From positions 94,998-137,516 of the forward strand of contig CADCHF010000005.1 in assembly GCA_902801175.1 (NCBI GenBank): a stretch of 42,519 nt of DNA. The letters run 5' to 3'. Shown here piece after piece: positions 33,321-40,881 of this stretch (the stretch's first letter is position 1; each line of letters opens with the position of its first letter). The position numbers were made by a program, and so were the translations under genes. This DNA is from an uncultured Coriobacteriaceae bacterium (lineage in GTDB: Bacteria > Actinomycetota > Coriobacteriia > Coriobacteriales > Atopobiaceae). The notes beneath the pieces were generated by a model. That model did no database searches. It was not told the origin of the DNA and worked only from the letters and a program-made list of their open reading frames with translations.

Positions 33321-34055
33321 TCACAACACCGCGTCTTCGTCAGGCTCATCGCCCTCGACTCCAGCGGCCTCCTCGCCCATCAACCCGTCCTGTCCAACGG
33401 GCTCGCTTGCCTCTTCAGCATCGGGAACAGCCTCGCTTCGGGCGGCAACAGGCTCGTCGAGCACCTCTGGCTCATGCGAGGCGCTGTCCGGATGACCTGC
33501 GTCTTCATTCGCGTCTGTGTAAACGACGGGGTTGGGGATGTCTGCCTCGGACGTGTCGATCTTTGGCGCTATCACGAGCTCGACCGTCCGGGCGCCACAA
33601 TCGGGGCAGAATGACACGCTTTGCAGATAGAGCGACTCGCAAGACGGGCACATTCGACGGTTGGCCTTGAGTCCCTCAAGGTTGTCACCACAGTTAGTGC
33701 AGTACGAGTCGGTGAGGGCCACCGAATGCCCGCATGACGGGCAGGCATATTGCTTGTGCTGAGCTGTCTTTGCGGCGGGTGCAGGCGATCTCTTCAACTC
33801 TTCGAGACGTGCCTTCAGGCCTCCCATCTCACCCAGCAGATCGTTCACCTTGGTATAGGCTTCAAGGTGAGAACGCTCGAGGTAAGACCTAAGCTCCTGG
33901 TCGGCAAAGACCTCGCGTCCAAGCTCCGCATAGCGCCTGTCAAGCTTGAGCTCAAGACGCTTGATGTCGCCTTGGATCTTAAGCAGCTTTCCCTGACGCT
34001 CCGCTGCCCCTAAGCCGCTGTTAAGGGCGTCGTTCATATCGTCCATAAAGCCCAT
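33321..34055 (-). CDS. Coiled-coil protein with tandem zinc ribbons and acidic tail
   Basis: 244 residues, no named family recognised. Residues about 15-90 form charged helices of coiled-coil character (LKIQGDIKRLELKLDRRYAE). Two CxxC-x10-CxxC ribbons follow: Cys105/108/119/122 and Cys136/139/150/153. The last 80 residues are acidic, Pro/Ala/Glu-rich and probably disordered. No signal peptide or membrane span. The pattern resembles zinc-ribbon scaffolds of unknown role in Gram-positive bacteria. ATG 34055 is preceded by GAGGGGAGCGACC; a 16-codon longer reading is possible but lacks a site. Confidence 0.75.
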   Translation of the reverse strand: MGFMDDMNDALNSGLGAAERQGKLLKIQGDIKRLELKLDRRYAELGREVFADQELRSYLERSHLEAYTKVNDLLGEMGGLKARLEELKRSPAPAAKTAQHKQYACPSCGHSVALTDSYCTNCGDNLEGLKANRRMCPSCESLYLQSVSFCPDCGARTVELVIAPKIDTSEADIPNPVVYTDANEDAGHPDSASHEPEVLDEPVAARSEAVPDAEEASEPVGQDGLMGEEAAGVEGDEPDEDAVL

Positions 34056-34103
34056 GGTCGCTCCCCTCGTTGCAATCTCCGTGATACTGCTGCTTATACC
34101 CAA

Positions 34104-34290
34104 AGCATGGGTAAGGAAAGCTGTTGTCCGCAGGCGCTTTGATCACCACAGGCGAGCACACAGACCTATTGAGGCATTAAGATTGACGCCCCACAGAGAG
34201 CCTCATGGCACGTGTGCGACGCCGCTCTTTATCGCTGCGAAAGGCTGATCACAGTGAGCAATGCGACCATCTCAACATTCTCGTCGCACC
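34104..34290. other. Intergenic stretch without recognised content
   Basis: Between the zinc-ribbon gene start and the pckA terminator no gene, RNA or clear regulatory motif was found. It must include the leftward promoter of the zinc-ribbon gene, but no boxes stand out. Confidence 0.4.
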
Positions 34291-34328
34291 AAAACAAACG
34301 TCGACCCTAGCTCGTAGCTAGGGTCGAC
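34291..34328 (-). terminator. Intrinsic terminator of pckA
   Basis: GTCGACCCTAGCT (34300-34312) pairs perfectly with AGCTAGGGTCGAC (34316-34328) over a 3-base loop. On the leftward strand it is followed by GTTTGTTTT. Confidence 0.92.
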
Positions 34329-34384
34329 CTCTTTCGTACCTTACCGCGTGGTCCCTTGCCCATTTAGGCTAGGGCCTGCTTTTG

Positions 34385-36037
34385 CTATGCGGAGTGAGGA
34401 CCAGCCTCGCGGACCTCGGGCGACATGTCGGGATACTTGGCTGCCGCGTTGTCCTCAAACATCTTGGCAAGCTTGCGAGCGGCCTCGTCGTAGGCCTCCT
34501 TGTCGGTCCAGGTATTGCGAGGGTTGAGCACCTTGGGGTCTACGCCATCAACGCGCTGCGGCACGTCGACGTTGAACACCGGGTCGCGCACAAACTTGGA
34601 GTCCTCGATGCTGCCCTCGAGGCAGGCGGTGACCATAAGACGCGTGGAGGGCAGGTCCATACGGCTGCCAACGCCATAGGGGCCACCGGTCCAGCCGGTG
34701 TTGATGAGGTACACGCGCGTGCCAGAGCGCTCCATGAGAGAGCCAAACATGCGGGCGTAACGCAGCGGATCGAGCGGCATGAACGGCTCGCCAAAGAGCG
34801 TGGAGAAGGTGGGCTGAGGCTCGGTGACGCCGCGCTCCGTACCTGCGACCTTGCTGGTAAAGCCACTGAGGAAGTGGTACATGGCCGCGTTCTTGTCCAG
34901 ACGCGAGACCGGGGGCAGCACGCCAAAGGCATCGGCGGTCAGGAAGATGACCACGTTGGGATAGCGGCCCTGGCCCATTGCTGCGGCGTTGTCAATGAAG
35001 TTGATGGGATAGGCAACACGGGTGTTCTCGGTCAGGCGGTCGTCAAAGTAGTCGGGGCGCCTCGTGGCTCGGTCCACAATGACATTCTCGCAGATGGCAC
35101 CAAAGCGAATGGCGTTGTAGATCTGGGGCTCGGTGGCCGAGCTGATCTTGATGGCCTTTGCGTAGCAGCCGCCCTCAAAGTTGAAGACGCCGTTCTCGGA
35201 CCACCCATGCTCGTCGTCACCAATCAGCACGCGCTGAGGGTCGGCAGAGAGGGTGGTCTTGCCGGTGCCCGAAAGGCCAAAGAACACGGCCGTCTCGCCG
35301 GTGGAGGGGTCCATGTTGGCCGAGGAGTGCATGGGGAGCACGCCTTCCTCAATGGGCATGACGTAGTTCATGACCGAGAAGATTGCCTTCTTGATCTCGC
35401 CGGAGTACTTGGTGCCGGCAACGATGATGCAACGGTCCTGGAAGTTGATGAGAACCGCGGCCTCGGAGTGGGTGCCGTGCTTCTCGGGGTTCAGCTTGAG
35501 GGTCGGGGCAGCCAGCACCGTGAAGTCCTGGATGCCATAGGCATCGAGCTGGCGGCGCGAGGGACGCACGAGGAGCTGACGCGCGAATAGGGCTTGGCTG
35601 GCGCGCTCGCACACCACGAGGAACTTGCGGAACCAACGGCGGTCGGCGCCACCAATGGCACGCACAACAAACAGGTCGCGCTGCTGCAGGTGGTTGATGA
35701 CCTCTTCCTTGACGAGCTCGTAGTTCTCCACCGAGAAGGGCTTGTTGACCGAGCCCCAGGCGATGTCATCGTGAACATCGGGCGTGTCAACAATGAAGCG
35801 GTCCTCGGGCGAGCGACCAGTGTACTTGCCGGTCTCGACAGCAAGGGCACCCTTTGAGGTAAGAATTCCCTCGTTGCGGTCAATGGCCTTCTCAACAAGG
35901 GTGGCAGGGGCTGCGTCCACGATCACAGCACCGCGGCAGTCGGTAAGACCGCAGGCAGCAAGCTGGTCCTGCACGGTCTTTTGGCCATGCGAGCGAATAG
36001 AGCGAACGAACGAGCCGATCTGTTCTGTAATGGGCAT
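34385..36037 (-). CDS. pckA: Phosphoenolpyruvate carboxykinase (ATP)
   Basis: 550 residues, normal for the ATP-dependent class. Interconverts oxaloacetate plus ATP and PEP plus CO2. In anaerobes with similar fermentation it often runs toward oxaloacetate. Signatures: KYTGRSPEDRF, RWFRKFLVV, KYSGEIKKAIFSVMNY, P-loop GLSGTGKTTLS, kinase-2 motif GDDEHGW, FEGGCYAK, and GVLPPVSRLDK. ATG 36037 is preceded by AAAGGAGG. A structured leader lies upstream. Confidence 0.95.
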   Translation of the reverse strand: MPITEQIGSFVRSIRSHGQKTVQDQLAACGLTDCRGAVIVDAAPATLVEKAIDRNEGILTSKGALAVETGKYTGRSPEDRFIVDTPDVHDDIAWGSVNKPFSVENYELVKEEVINHLQQRDLFVVRAIGGADRRWFRKFLVVCERASQALFARQLLVRPSRRQLDAYGIQDFTVLAAPTLKLNPEKHGTHSEAAVLINFQDRCIIVAGTKYSGEIKKAIFSVMNYVMPIEEGVLPMHSSANMDPSTGETAVFFGLSGTGKTTLSADPQRVLIGDDEHGWSENGVFNFEGGCYAKAIKISSATEPQIYNAIRFGAICENVIVDRATRRPDYFDDRLTENTRVAYPINFIDNAAAMGQGRYPNVVIFLTADAFGVLPPVSRLDKNAAMYHFLSGFTSKVAGTERGVTEPQPTFSTLFGEPFMPLDPLRYARMFGSLMERSGTRVYLINTGWTGGPYGVGSRMDLPSTRLMVTACLEGSIEDSKFVRDPVFNVDVPQRVDGVDPKVLNPRNTWTDKEAYDEAARKLAKMFEDNAAAKYPDMSPEVREAGPHSA

Positions 36038-36352
36038 TACGATCCTCCTTTGCAGAGCCGCCAACCATGGTTGGCAAGCTTTTCGCTAGATAGCGTATGC
36101 CAAAGCTGACATAAGAGGTGAAGAGTTAACAAAAGATGCGTCTATATGGACAATTCGGGGAGTTTAGCTGATTAATCGATGACTGGTTGATTTTGCCTTT
36201 CAAGTGGGTTCGTTATAGCAGTTTACATTAGTTAACTAACCTCTTTTGGTCTGTAACCGAGAGCTAACAACCTTCGGCATTCACTCGCGTTCCTCCGCAC
36301 GTGTGCCGTGCGACAATGGCTTGCAGGGACTTTAGTAGGAAGGGAGCCTTAT
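36038..36352. promoter_or_regulatory. Divergent control region of pckA and the epimerase gene, with leader hairpins
   Basis: A 315-base spacer without genes. Just before the pckA ribosome site is a perfect 16-base palindrome GCCAACCATGGTTGGC (36060-36075). Its TTGGCA part (36071-36076) can instead pair with TGCCAA at 36098-36103, enclosing a second stem CGCTA/TAGCG (36084-36095). Farther up, the 12-base palindrome TTAGTTAACTAA (36228-36239) overlaps a weak leftward -35 whose -10 would be TATAAC (complement of 36212-36217, 16-base spacing). GTTAAC recurs near 36126. Confidence 0.4.
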
Positions 36353-37231
36353 ATGGCAACTATCTCAAGCATTAGCAGCGGAAGGGTCTCGGCGGCAGTC
36401 GACTCGGCAGGCGCCCAGCTCATGAGCATCAAGCTCGACGGCAACGAGTACCTCTGGCAGCGCGACGAGGCGTTTTGGCCGAGGTGCGCGCCCGTGCTCT
36501 TCCCCATCGTTGGCAACCTGCGCAACGACCGCGCAGACTCCGCACAGGGCGAGGTCCGCTTTGGACGCCATGGCCTGGCACGCAACTACGAGCACACCCT
36601 TGTTGCCTCTGGTGACGACTACCTCACCTACGAGCTTGTCTCCACCGACGACACCCGTGCCAAGTTCCCCTTCGACTTTGTGCTGCGCATGACGTACCGA
36701 ATCGTGGGCGACGCCCTTGAGCAGGAGTTCTACGTAGAGAACACCGGCGATGTCACCCTGCCCTTTGTGGTGGGTGGACACCCTGCGTTCAACGTGCCGG
36801 CGCCTGGCGACACCGCAGACTTCTCCGAGTACTGCCTCAAGTTTGCCGAGCCGTGGACCTACACCTCCCCCACGATCAGCACCAAGACTGGTCTGCTCGA
36901 CTGGCAGAACCGCTTTGGCCTCTTGGACAACTCCGATACGCTGCCGCTCACGCACGAACTCTTTGACGTTGACACGCTCACCTTTGAGGATGTGCCTCAG
37001 CGCACCGTCACCCTCATCGGGCCTGCCGGCCACGGCATGCGAGTCGACTTTGACGGCTTTGACTACCTGGGCGTGTGGAGCGCCCCCAACGCTCCGTTCG
37101 TGGCGCTTGAGCCCTGGTGCGGAACTGCCACCCGCACCGACGAGGATGACGTGTTTGAGCACAAGCAGGGCACCATCTTCCTGGAGCCTGGCGAGAGCAC
37201 CACGCGCACCTTTGTGATGCGTCCGTTCTAG
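36353..37231 (+). CDS. Aldose 1-epimerase family protein (LacX-like)
   Basis: 292 residues. Beta-sandwich mutarotase-type protein: YLWQRDEAFWPRCAPVLFP near the N-terminus, HGLARNYEHT, VGGHPAFNVP with the likely catalytic His, and VALEPWCG with a late Glu. It should interconvert alpha and beta anomers of a sugar or sugar phosphate; the LacX subgroup has no firmly known substrate. ATG 36353 has AAGGGAG upstream; a 15-codon longer reading has none. It is divergent from pckA and monocistronic. Confidence 0.87.
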   Translation: MATISSISSGRVSAAVDSAGAQLMSIKLDGNEYLWQRDEAFWPRCAPVLFPIVGNLRNDRADSAQGEVRFGRHGLARNYEHTLVASGDDYLTYELVSTDDTRAKFPFDFVLRMTYRIVGDALEQEFYVENTGDVTLPFVVGGHPAFNVPAPGDTADFSEYCLKFAEPWTYTSPTISTKTGLLDWQNRFGLLDNSDTLPLTHELFDVDTLTFEDVPQRTVTLIGPAGHGMRVDFDGFDYLGVWSAPNAPFVALEPWCGTATRTDEDDVFEHKQGTIFLEPGESTTRTFVMRPF

Positions 37232-37257
37232 GAACACCGTCGCATATAGAAGCAATA

Positions 37258-37292
37258 GGGGGAGGAAGCCAGTCGCTTCCTCCCCCGTTTTC
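37258..37292 (+). terminator. Intrinsic terminator of the epimerase gene
   Basis: GGGGGAGGAAGC (37258-37269) pairs perfectly with GCTTCCTCCCCC (37275-37286), followed by GTTTTC. Confidence 0.92.
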
Positions 37293-37345
37293 ATGCGGAC
37301 CTGTATGAGGCTCGCAGATGCTAGTCCGCAAGCTTTGCCGGTTGC

Positions 37346-37912
37346 CTAGATGAGGTAGTGGATGTTCTCGGCATCAAACGCCTCGACCTCGCTTGCGCCA
37401 GCCGCCGTCATGACGTCAACGTAGCTTTTGGCCGAAACAGAATCGGATGTATCGGGATTCTGCAGCTGGATGATTCCGTTCTCGTGCAGCGTCCTGAGGT
37501 TGGCAGGGTCGTCAAGGTCCTCAAACAGGAGCACAAGGGCAATGGTGTCGCCGTCGTCAAAGATCTGCTTGCTTGCAAAGCTCATCGTTGAGAAGTTGGA
37601 GTAGATGTCATCGACATTGATCGCATCGAGCGACTCTTCTGTGAAACCCGCATCCTTGTCAAAGTTCACCTGAACCTGGAGACCCTTGAGCGTGTTGGTG
37701 TCGTGACCAAAGTAGACGACCTGGTACTCGGTAAACTCCTCCTGCTGGTCCGTTTGCAATATGGTGTGCTCGATGAGGACGTCCTCGGGAGCGACGATCG
37801 ATGGTACGGAACTGTCGCTACCAGACTCATCCTTGTTGCCAGAGCCGCCGCACCCCGCAAGCAGGGCAACGGAAAGACATGCTACAAGCAACGTCTTCAA
37901 GGTGTTCTTCAT
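37346..37912 (-). CDS. Putative lipoprotein of unknown function
   Basis: 188 residues. A type II signal peptide is clear: MKNTLKT, a hydrophobic core, and the lipobox LLAGC with Cys21 as the lipidated residue, then a Gly/Ser/Asp-rich tether. The mature part is acidic with one predicted alpha/beta domain and no family recognised. It lies downstream of the ackA-NUDIX genes on the same strand but 186 bases away, so probably has its own promoter. The spacer 37913-38098 shows nothing clear. Confidence 0.7.
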   Translation of the reverse strand: MKNTLKTLLVACLSVALLAGCGGSGNKDESGSDSSVPSIVAPEDVLIEHTILQTDQQEEFTEYQVVYFGHDTNTLKGLQVQVNFDKDAGFTEESLDAINVDDIYSNFSTMSFASKQIFDDGDTIALVLLFEDLDDPANLRTLHENGIIQLQNPDTSDSVSAKSYVDVMTAAGASEVEAFDAENIHYLI

Positions 37913-38098
37913 GCTTTGCTCCTCTCGGATTGCGGCGGCACAAGCGCCACATGGCTAGACGCCCCGAAATCGAGGTATTCACTAAATCAAATTGTATCCA
38001 AGGTCCAGGTCAACTTTTACGGACAAGCAAATATTGGAGCGTGGATACCGCTCGCAGCAGTATTTGAGCCGAGGGCTTGCTGGGCGGGAGCGCCTTTG

Positions 38099-38674
38099 TT
38101 AGGCCATATGCTTGCCAAAGCTCATGGGGTCTGCCCAGAGGAGCTCCTCGAGCATGCCCATGCGCTGCAGCTTTACCCACGCCACGTACAGCGGCGGATA
38201 CACGAGCGAGCCATCGTCCATCATGCGCTCTATCTGCTTGCGCGTGAGCAGCACCAGCTCGGTCTGCTCGCCCCTGTCGGGATTGGTCGCAACAAGCTCC
38301 TTTTCGCAGCTCATGGCAAAGAGGTGGCACTCTTCGTCTGTTGAGCCCACAGAGCAATAGACCATGCCCAGGTCAAACACCTCGCGGGCCACGAGGCCAG
38401 TCTCTTCGCGAAGCTCGCGCACGGCAGCTGCCGACGGTTGCTCTCCGTCCTCGATGCCCCCGGCCGGAAGCTCGAGCTGCCAGCTGCTCACCGAATAGCG
38501 AAACTGCTTCACCATGGCCAGGCGACCCTCGACAAATGCCACGCAACAGGCGAAGGGCCTCATATGGACGATCGAATATGGCGAGGGGCCCGTATCTGTT
38601 GACAGCTCACCCAGTTCGATCTCGTAGCGGCCCACGCGGCCACGAGCTATCTCCTTGTATGGGTAAGCCTCCAT
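38099..38674 (-). CDS. NUDIX hydrolase, ADP-ribose pyrophosphatase type
   Basis: 191 residues. Nudix box [20 protein letters not shown] followed by TGL gives the full Gx5Ex7REUxEExGU pattern near residues 65-87; the preceding QLELPAG and following [15 protein letters not shown] fit the NudF/ADP-ribose class. Exact substrate is uncertain. ATG 38674 is preceded by GAGGGG; upstream ATGs lack ribosome sites. It is 70 bases downstream of ackA on the same strand, separated by a hairpin whose arm can pair with this ribosome site. Confidence 0.88.
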   Translation of the reverse strand: MEAYPYKEIARGRVGRYEIELGELSTDTGPSPYSIVHMRPFACCVAFVEGRLAMVKQFRYSVSSWQLELPAGGIEDGEQPSAAAVRELREETGLVAREVFDLGMVYCSVGSTDEECHLFAMSCEKELVATNPDRGEQTELVLLTRKQIERMMDDGSLVYPPLYVAWVKLQRMGMLEELLWADPMSFGKHMA

Positions 38675-38679
38675 ATTGT

Positions 38680-38719
38680 CCCCTCGCATAAGGCAGGTGC
38701 CCCTCATGCGAGGGGCACC
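38680..38719 (-). promoter_or_regulatory. Alternative-pairing element between ackA and the NUDIX gene
   Basis: On the leftward transcript GGTGCCCCT, loop, AGGGGCACC (38719-38696) forms a 9-base-pair hairpin. The first arm plus loop (CCCCTCGCAT, complement of 38706-38715) is also perfectly complementary over 10 bases to ATGCGAGGGG (complement of 38680-38689), which holds the NUDIX ribosome site. The two pairings exclude each other, so the element could gate NUDIX translation. No U-run follows, so it is a poor terminator. Confidence 0.5.
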
Positions 38720-38744
38720 CAAAACGTGCAGTTCTTATCTGAGC

Positions 38745-39917
38745 CTAGCCAAGCAGCTCGGCAACGTCGAGAGCAATCATGTACTCCTCGTTGGTGGGAA
38801 CCACGAGCACACGAATCTTGCTGTCGGGCGTAGAGATCTCGCGCACCTCGTTGGAGCGGATGGCGTTCTTCTCCTCGTCGATCTTGACGCCCATCCACTC
38901 GAGCTCCTTGGCAACGCCAAGGCGCATGACGGCGGAGTTCTCGCCAATGCCAGCAGAGAAGGCCATGGTGTCAAAGCCATGCATGGCCTGAGCCATCTCC
39001 ATGATGAGCTGGCTGGTGCGATAGTAGAACATGTCAAAGGCCATCTGGCAGTTGGGGTCGCCCTTGGCAGCGCCCTCCTCGATGTCACGGGAGTCGGAGC
39101 TGATGCCCGAGAGGGCGAGCAGGCCGGACTGCTTGTTCATCATGGTGTCGACCTCGTCGATGGTGTAGCCGCCCTCGCGCACGAGGTAGCACACGGTGGC
39201 GGGGTCGATGGTGCCACAGCGAGTGCCCATGATGAGGCCGTCGAGCGGGGTGAGGCCCATGGTGGTGTCCATGTCATGGCCGTCCTGGATGGCGGACAGC
39301 GAAGCGCCGGAGCCAAGGTGGCAGCTCACGAGCTTGTGCATGTCGTCGCCCAGGAACTCCTTGGCAGCGCGCCAGATGTAACGATGGCTGGTGCCGTGCG
39401 CGCCGTACTTGCGGATGTGCAGCTTGTCCACGACGTCGCGCGGAAGGGCGTAGCGCCAGGCCTTCTCGGGGATGTTGTAGTGGAAGGAGGTGTCGGCAAC
39501 GACGACATTGCCCTTGTCGGGGAAGAGGTCGCGGCACACCTGGATGGCGTCGGCCTCGGCGTAGTTGTGAAGCGGGGCCAGCGGTGCAACCTCGCGGACC
39601 CAACCGAGCGACTCGTCGGTGACGACCTTGGACTCGGGGAAGTACCAACCACCCTGAACGACGCGGTGGCCAATGCCAATGAAGTCCTTGCCGGTGGCGT
39701 TGATGATGTCGATGACGTACTGCATGGCCGTCTTGTGGTCGGGAAGCGGAGCCTCGATCCTCTGCTTGCCCTCGACGGCAATGGACTCGTAGCCCACAAA
39801 GGCGCCGTCGATGCCAATGCGCTCGCAGTTGCCCTTTGCGTAGACCTCGCGGGTGTCGACGTCGAGCAGCTGGAACTTGAGCGAAGAGCTACCAGCGTTG
39901 ATGACCAGTACGTTCAT
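38745..39917 (-). CDS. ackA: Acetate kinase
   Basis: 390 residues. Converts acetyl phosphate and ADP to acetate and ATP, the partner of Pta. Signatures: MNVLVINAGSSSLKF at the N-terminus, GIGHRVVQGG, DTSFHYNIPEKAW with catalytic Asp, RKYGAHGTSHRYI, SCHLGSGASLSAI, DTTMGLTPLDGLIMGTR and FSAGIGENSAVMR. ATG 39917 follows GAGAGGGGACACAC; the longer upstream reading lacks a site. It is not adjacent to pta as in many bacteria. Confidence 0.96.
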   Translation of the reverse strand: MNVLVINAGSSSLKFQLLDVDTREVYAKGNCERIGIDGAFVGYESIAVEGKQRIEAPLPDHKTAMQYVIDIINATGKDFIGIGHRVVQGGWYFPESKVVTDESLGWVREVAPLAPLHNYAEADAIQVCRDLFPDKGNVVVADTSFHYNIPEKAWRYALPRDVVDKLHIRKYGAHGTSHRYIWRAAKEFLGDDMHKLVSCHLGSGASLSAIQDGHDMDTTMGLTPLDGLIMGTRCGTIDPATVCYLVREGGYTIDEVDTMMNKQSGLLALSGISSDSRDIEEGAAKGDPNCQMAFDMFYYRTSQLIMEMAQAMHGFDTMAFSAGIGENSAVMRLGVAKELEWMGVKIDEEKNAIRSNEVREISTPDSKIRVLVVPTNEEYMIALDVAELLG

Positions 39918-40040
39918 GTGTGTCCCCTCTCCGGTGATTGGGTGCTTTATTTTGCACAACACCTTTATGATACGACCGCCACTCACTGGCGTGACCTCAA
40001 ATAATGGTCTCTGCGCTATTACTGCATGAGAAGGCGGCCC

Positions 40041-40072
40041 AAAGAGGGGTGCTCGCCAGGCGCGCACCCCTC
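40041..40072 (-). terminator. Intrinsic terminator of the xse-hit operon
   Basis: On the leftward strand GAGGGGTGC (complement of 40064-40072) pairs with GCACCCCTC (complement of 40044-40052), followed by TTTGGG. It lies past the HIT gene stop. Confidence 0.75.
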
Positions 40073-40116
40073 GTTACAACCATATTTGTCCGAGCCACCC
40101 CCGCAAGACTGGGCAT

Positions 40117-40461
40117 CTACTCCGACAGCAGTGCCTCGCCAAGGAAGCGCCCACCAAGCACGTGCAGGTGGAGATGCTTGACCACCTGGTCGGCATCGGG
40201 ACCGGCGTTGGTGATCACCCTAAAGCCGCTCTCTGCAATACCCTCAGCCTTGGCGACCTCGTCGATGGCGTGCGCCATGGCAGCGAGCGTCTCGGCGGGA
40301 ACGCCATCGGTGATGGTCACATAGTGCTTCTTGGGAACAACGAGCACGTGCGTTGGTGCGGCAGGGTTCATATCGCGAAACGCGCACACCAAGTCGTCCT
40401 CGTACACGTAGTTAGACTCAATGACGTGGTTTGCGATCTTGCAAAAGATGCAGTCATCCAT
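40117..40461 (-). CDS. HIT-family nucleotide-binding hydrolase (HinT-like)
   Basis: 114 residues. Begins DDCIFCKIANHVIESN and carries the histidine triad HLHLHVLGG near residues 96-104, plus VVPKKHYVTI, all standard for HinT-type purine nucleoside phosphoramidases. GAGGGAAG precedes the ATG. It is the last gene of the leftward xseA-xseB-hit run, 83 bases after xseB. Confidence 0.93.
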   Translation of the reverse strand: MDDCIFCKIANHVIESNYVYEDDLVCAFRDMNPAAPTHVLVVPKKHYVTITDGVPAETLAAMAHAIDEVAKAEGIAESGFRVITNAGPDADQVVKHLHLHVLGGRFLGEALLSE

Positions 40462-40544
40462 GGTACTTCCCTCTCTGGTGGTGCGAGGCCCGCCACATTG
40501 GGCAGCGGCTCTCGCTGGTTTTAGCAGTGGTGGTATACGCTGGC

Positions 40545-40817
40545 TTACTCGTTGATGAAAACGGTGGCAGGAGCCGATGCGGTGTCAATGGTGACGATAG
40601 GCGCGTTGGCCTGGTCAACGAGCGTCTGCACGCGCTGCTCGGCATTGGCAAGCCTCTGGCGCAGGCTGGCAAGAAGCTCCACTCCCCTGCTGTAGCGCTC
40701 GAGGGACTCCTCAAGCTCAAGATCGCCCTTCTCAAGCGCCCGAACGATCTGCTCGAGCTCGACGGATGCCTCCTTAAAGGACATCTCCTCGACCTTACGC
40801 TGCTCTGTCTCTTGCAT
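40545..40817 (-). CDS. xseB: Exodeoxyribonuclease VII small subunit
   Basis: 90 residues. The helical core MSFKEASVELEQIVRALEKG, then DLELEESLERY, is the family signature; the last 20 residues form an extra tail. Several copies bind the helical arm of XseA to form the single-strand nuclease. GGAG precedes the ATG. It follows xseA by 64 bases on the same strand. Confidence 0.93.
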   Translation of the reverse strand: MQETEQRKVEEMSFKEASVELEQIVRALEKGDLELEESLERYSRGVELLASLRQRLANAEQRVQTLVDQANAPIVTIDTASAPATVFINE

Positions 40818-40881
40818 GTACGCTCCAATCTCCTGGCGAAATCATTCGCCCTGTTTCAACTAAATCTGGTTGCGAGGCCGG

